NCBI GenBank assembly: GCA_009829735.1 | Contig: CM020618.1 | Location: 20,755,346-20,819,345 of the forward strand | DNA from: Pyropia yezoensis | Taxonomy: Eukaryota; Rhodophyta; Bangiophyceae; Bangiales; Bangiaceae | Direction: 5' to 3' | Length of the DNA: 64,000 nucleotides | Shown here: positions 63,347 through 64,000 of the stretch, piece by piece | Position numbering within the stretch: the stretch's first letter is position 1 | How the letters are laid out: each line of letters begins with the position of its first letter | Notes under the pieces: generated by a model | The model's input: only the letters and a program-made list of their open reading frames with translations | Told to the model about the DNA's origin: nothing | Database searches by the model: none | Made by a program: the position numbers and the translations under genes

Positions 63347-63374
63347 TTGGGTGGCGCTTTGGAGCGCCACCCAA
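63347..63374. other. perfect 12-bp inverted repeat (hairpin)
   Basis: TTGGGTGGCGCT and AGCGCCACCCAA flank a TTGG loop. There is no T tract after it, so bacterial-type termination is not implied. Confidence 0.8.
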
Positions 63375-64000
63375 CGCCCGCCCTCGTCCCGCCGCCGCCT
63401 TGGCTGCAACGGTATCTCGATCTCGAAATTGCTGGCTGCATCGACCGATCCAGGTGACCGACCCCGGCCAAACGCACTTCCAAAGCCACTTTCGTGCGGA
63501 AGCTCCCGATCGCGGTGGTGGTCTCGTCCGCGTGGGGACACGACCCCCAGACTTCAGCTCAACCGCCCTCGCTGCGTGTGTGGCCACGAGGTGATTCGCG
63601 TCACAGACGGGCGCGCCGCACCACCGCCACCCTCCCCCGCCCTGCCGCCGCCACCGCGTCGACCGCTACGCCCTGCCCCGACCGTCGCCTGGTGGCTTTC
63701 CAGGTGTGCGCGTGTGTGTACTGGTGGGGGGGAGGAAGCGTGTGCCGACGTCTGCGACGACCGCCACTAGGCAGTCTTCCTCGCACCTACCCGTCACCCA
63801 CGCTCTCTCCTACCCAGCGTGCCAACTTTCCTGCTTGACCTCGCGTCTGCGTTGACCTCATCCCGCACCTTGCCGTTCATTTCGTCGATTGGGTACGGTG
63901 TCCGTGTGGGTGAGTGAGTGGGCAGGAGTGGTGCCTGTCCATAGTGCGTGACCTCCCCCCGGGCGCTGCTACCCCACGGACTACGATGGCGCTCGCCGGC

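Larger units (their letters stand above)
62219..64000. other. right-edge region, no recognised gene
   Basis: Short frames in all six readings; none has a known domain. It contains the alternating purine-pyrimidine tract and the perfect hairpin listed separately. Confidence 0.4.

Noticed and set aside
1-64000. tRNA, rRNA and CRISPR features
   Set aside because: I looked for T-loop/acceptor patterns, rRNA cores and spaced direct repeats and saw none I could support by eye; a covariance-model search would settle tRNAs and small RNAs.

Overview
This is a GC-rich nuclear DNA window from a photosynthetic eukaryote, most likely a red alga of the Porphyra/Pyropia (bangiophyte) type. That placement is inference. 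It rests on the very high GC content, mostly single-exon genes padded with Ala/Gly/Pro/Ser low-complexity runs, a type I DnaJ with a plastid-type leader, a plant-type At4g28440-like OB-fold protein and abundant Ty1/copia and Ty3/gypsy relics. No prokaryotic gene organisation is present.

Layout: 0.8-2.4 kb holds a secreted or anchored trypsin-like protease on the minus strand, broken by one in-frame TGA. 4.8-24.8 kb is a nested retrotransposon block. It contains a truncated copia gag-protease, then a nearly full-length Ty3/gypsy chromovirus (6891-16268) with two 469/470-bp LTRs, a primer-binding site, gag, protease, RT/RNase H, integrase, chromodomain and polypurine tract. This is followed by a gag fragment and a second LTR family (LTRs at 16789 and 24285), whose 5' LTR was split by a 1.29-kb TIR DNA element. 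The most unusual feature is a long antisense ORF between integrase and 3' LTR. It occurs three times (13517-15631, about 20540-22110 and 22771-24111), in two clearly related copies and one distant one.

24.8-35.7 kb has no gene I can name. It holds diverged repeats, lower-GC stretches and, near 34 kb, extreme G and C homopolymers. The right half is host gene space: a 1919-residue Cu(I) P1B-ATPase (+), a bacterial-type NAD+-dependent DNA ligase with an organelle-like leader (-, convergent with the ATPase), an At4g28440-like OB-fold protein (+, probable intron), a proline-rich protein (+), a repeat-motif protein (-) divergent from a kanadaptin-like FHA protein (+), a plastid-type DnaJ with one intron (+) and the ribosome-recycling ATPase ABCE1/RLI1 (-). 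The genes are unrelated in function. LigA, DnaJ and possibly the Cu-ATPase may share organelle maintenance roles, but the window does not prove that.

Many other open frames here are by-products of high GC. I left them out unless they showed homology or repeated structure.
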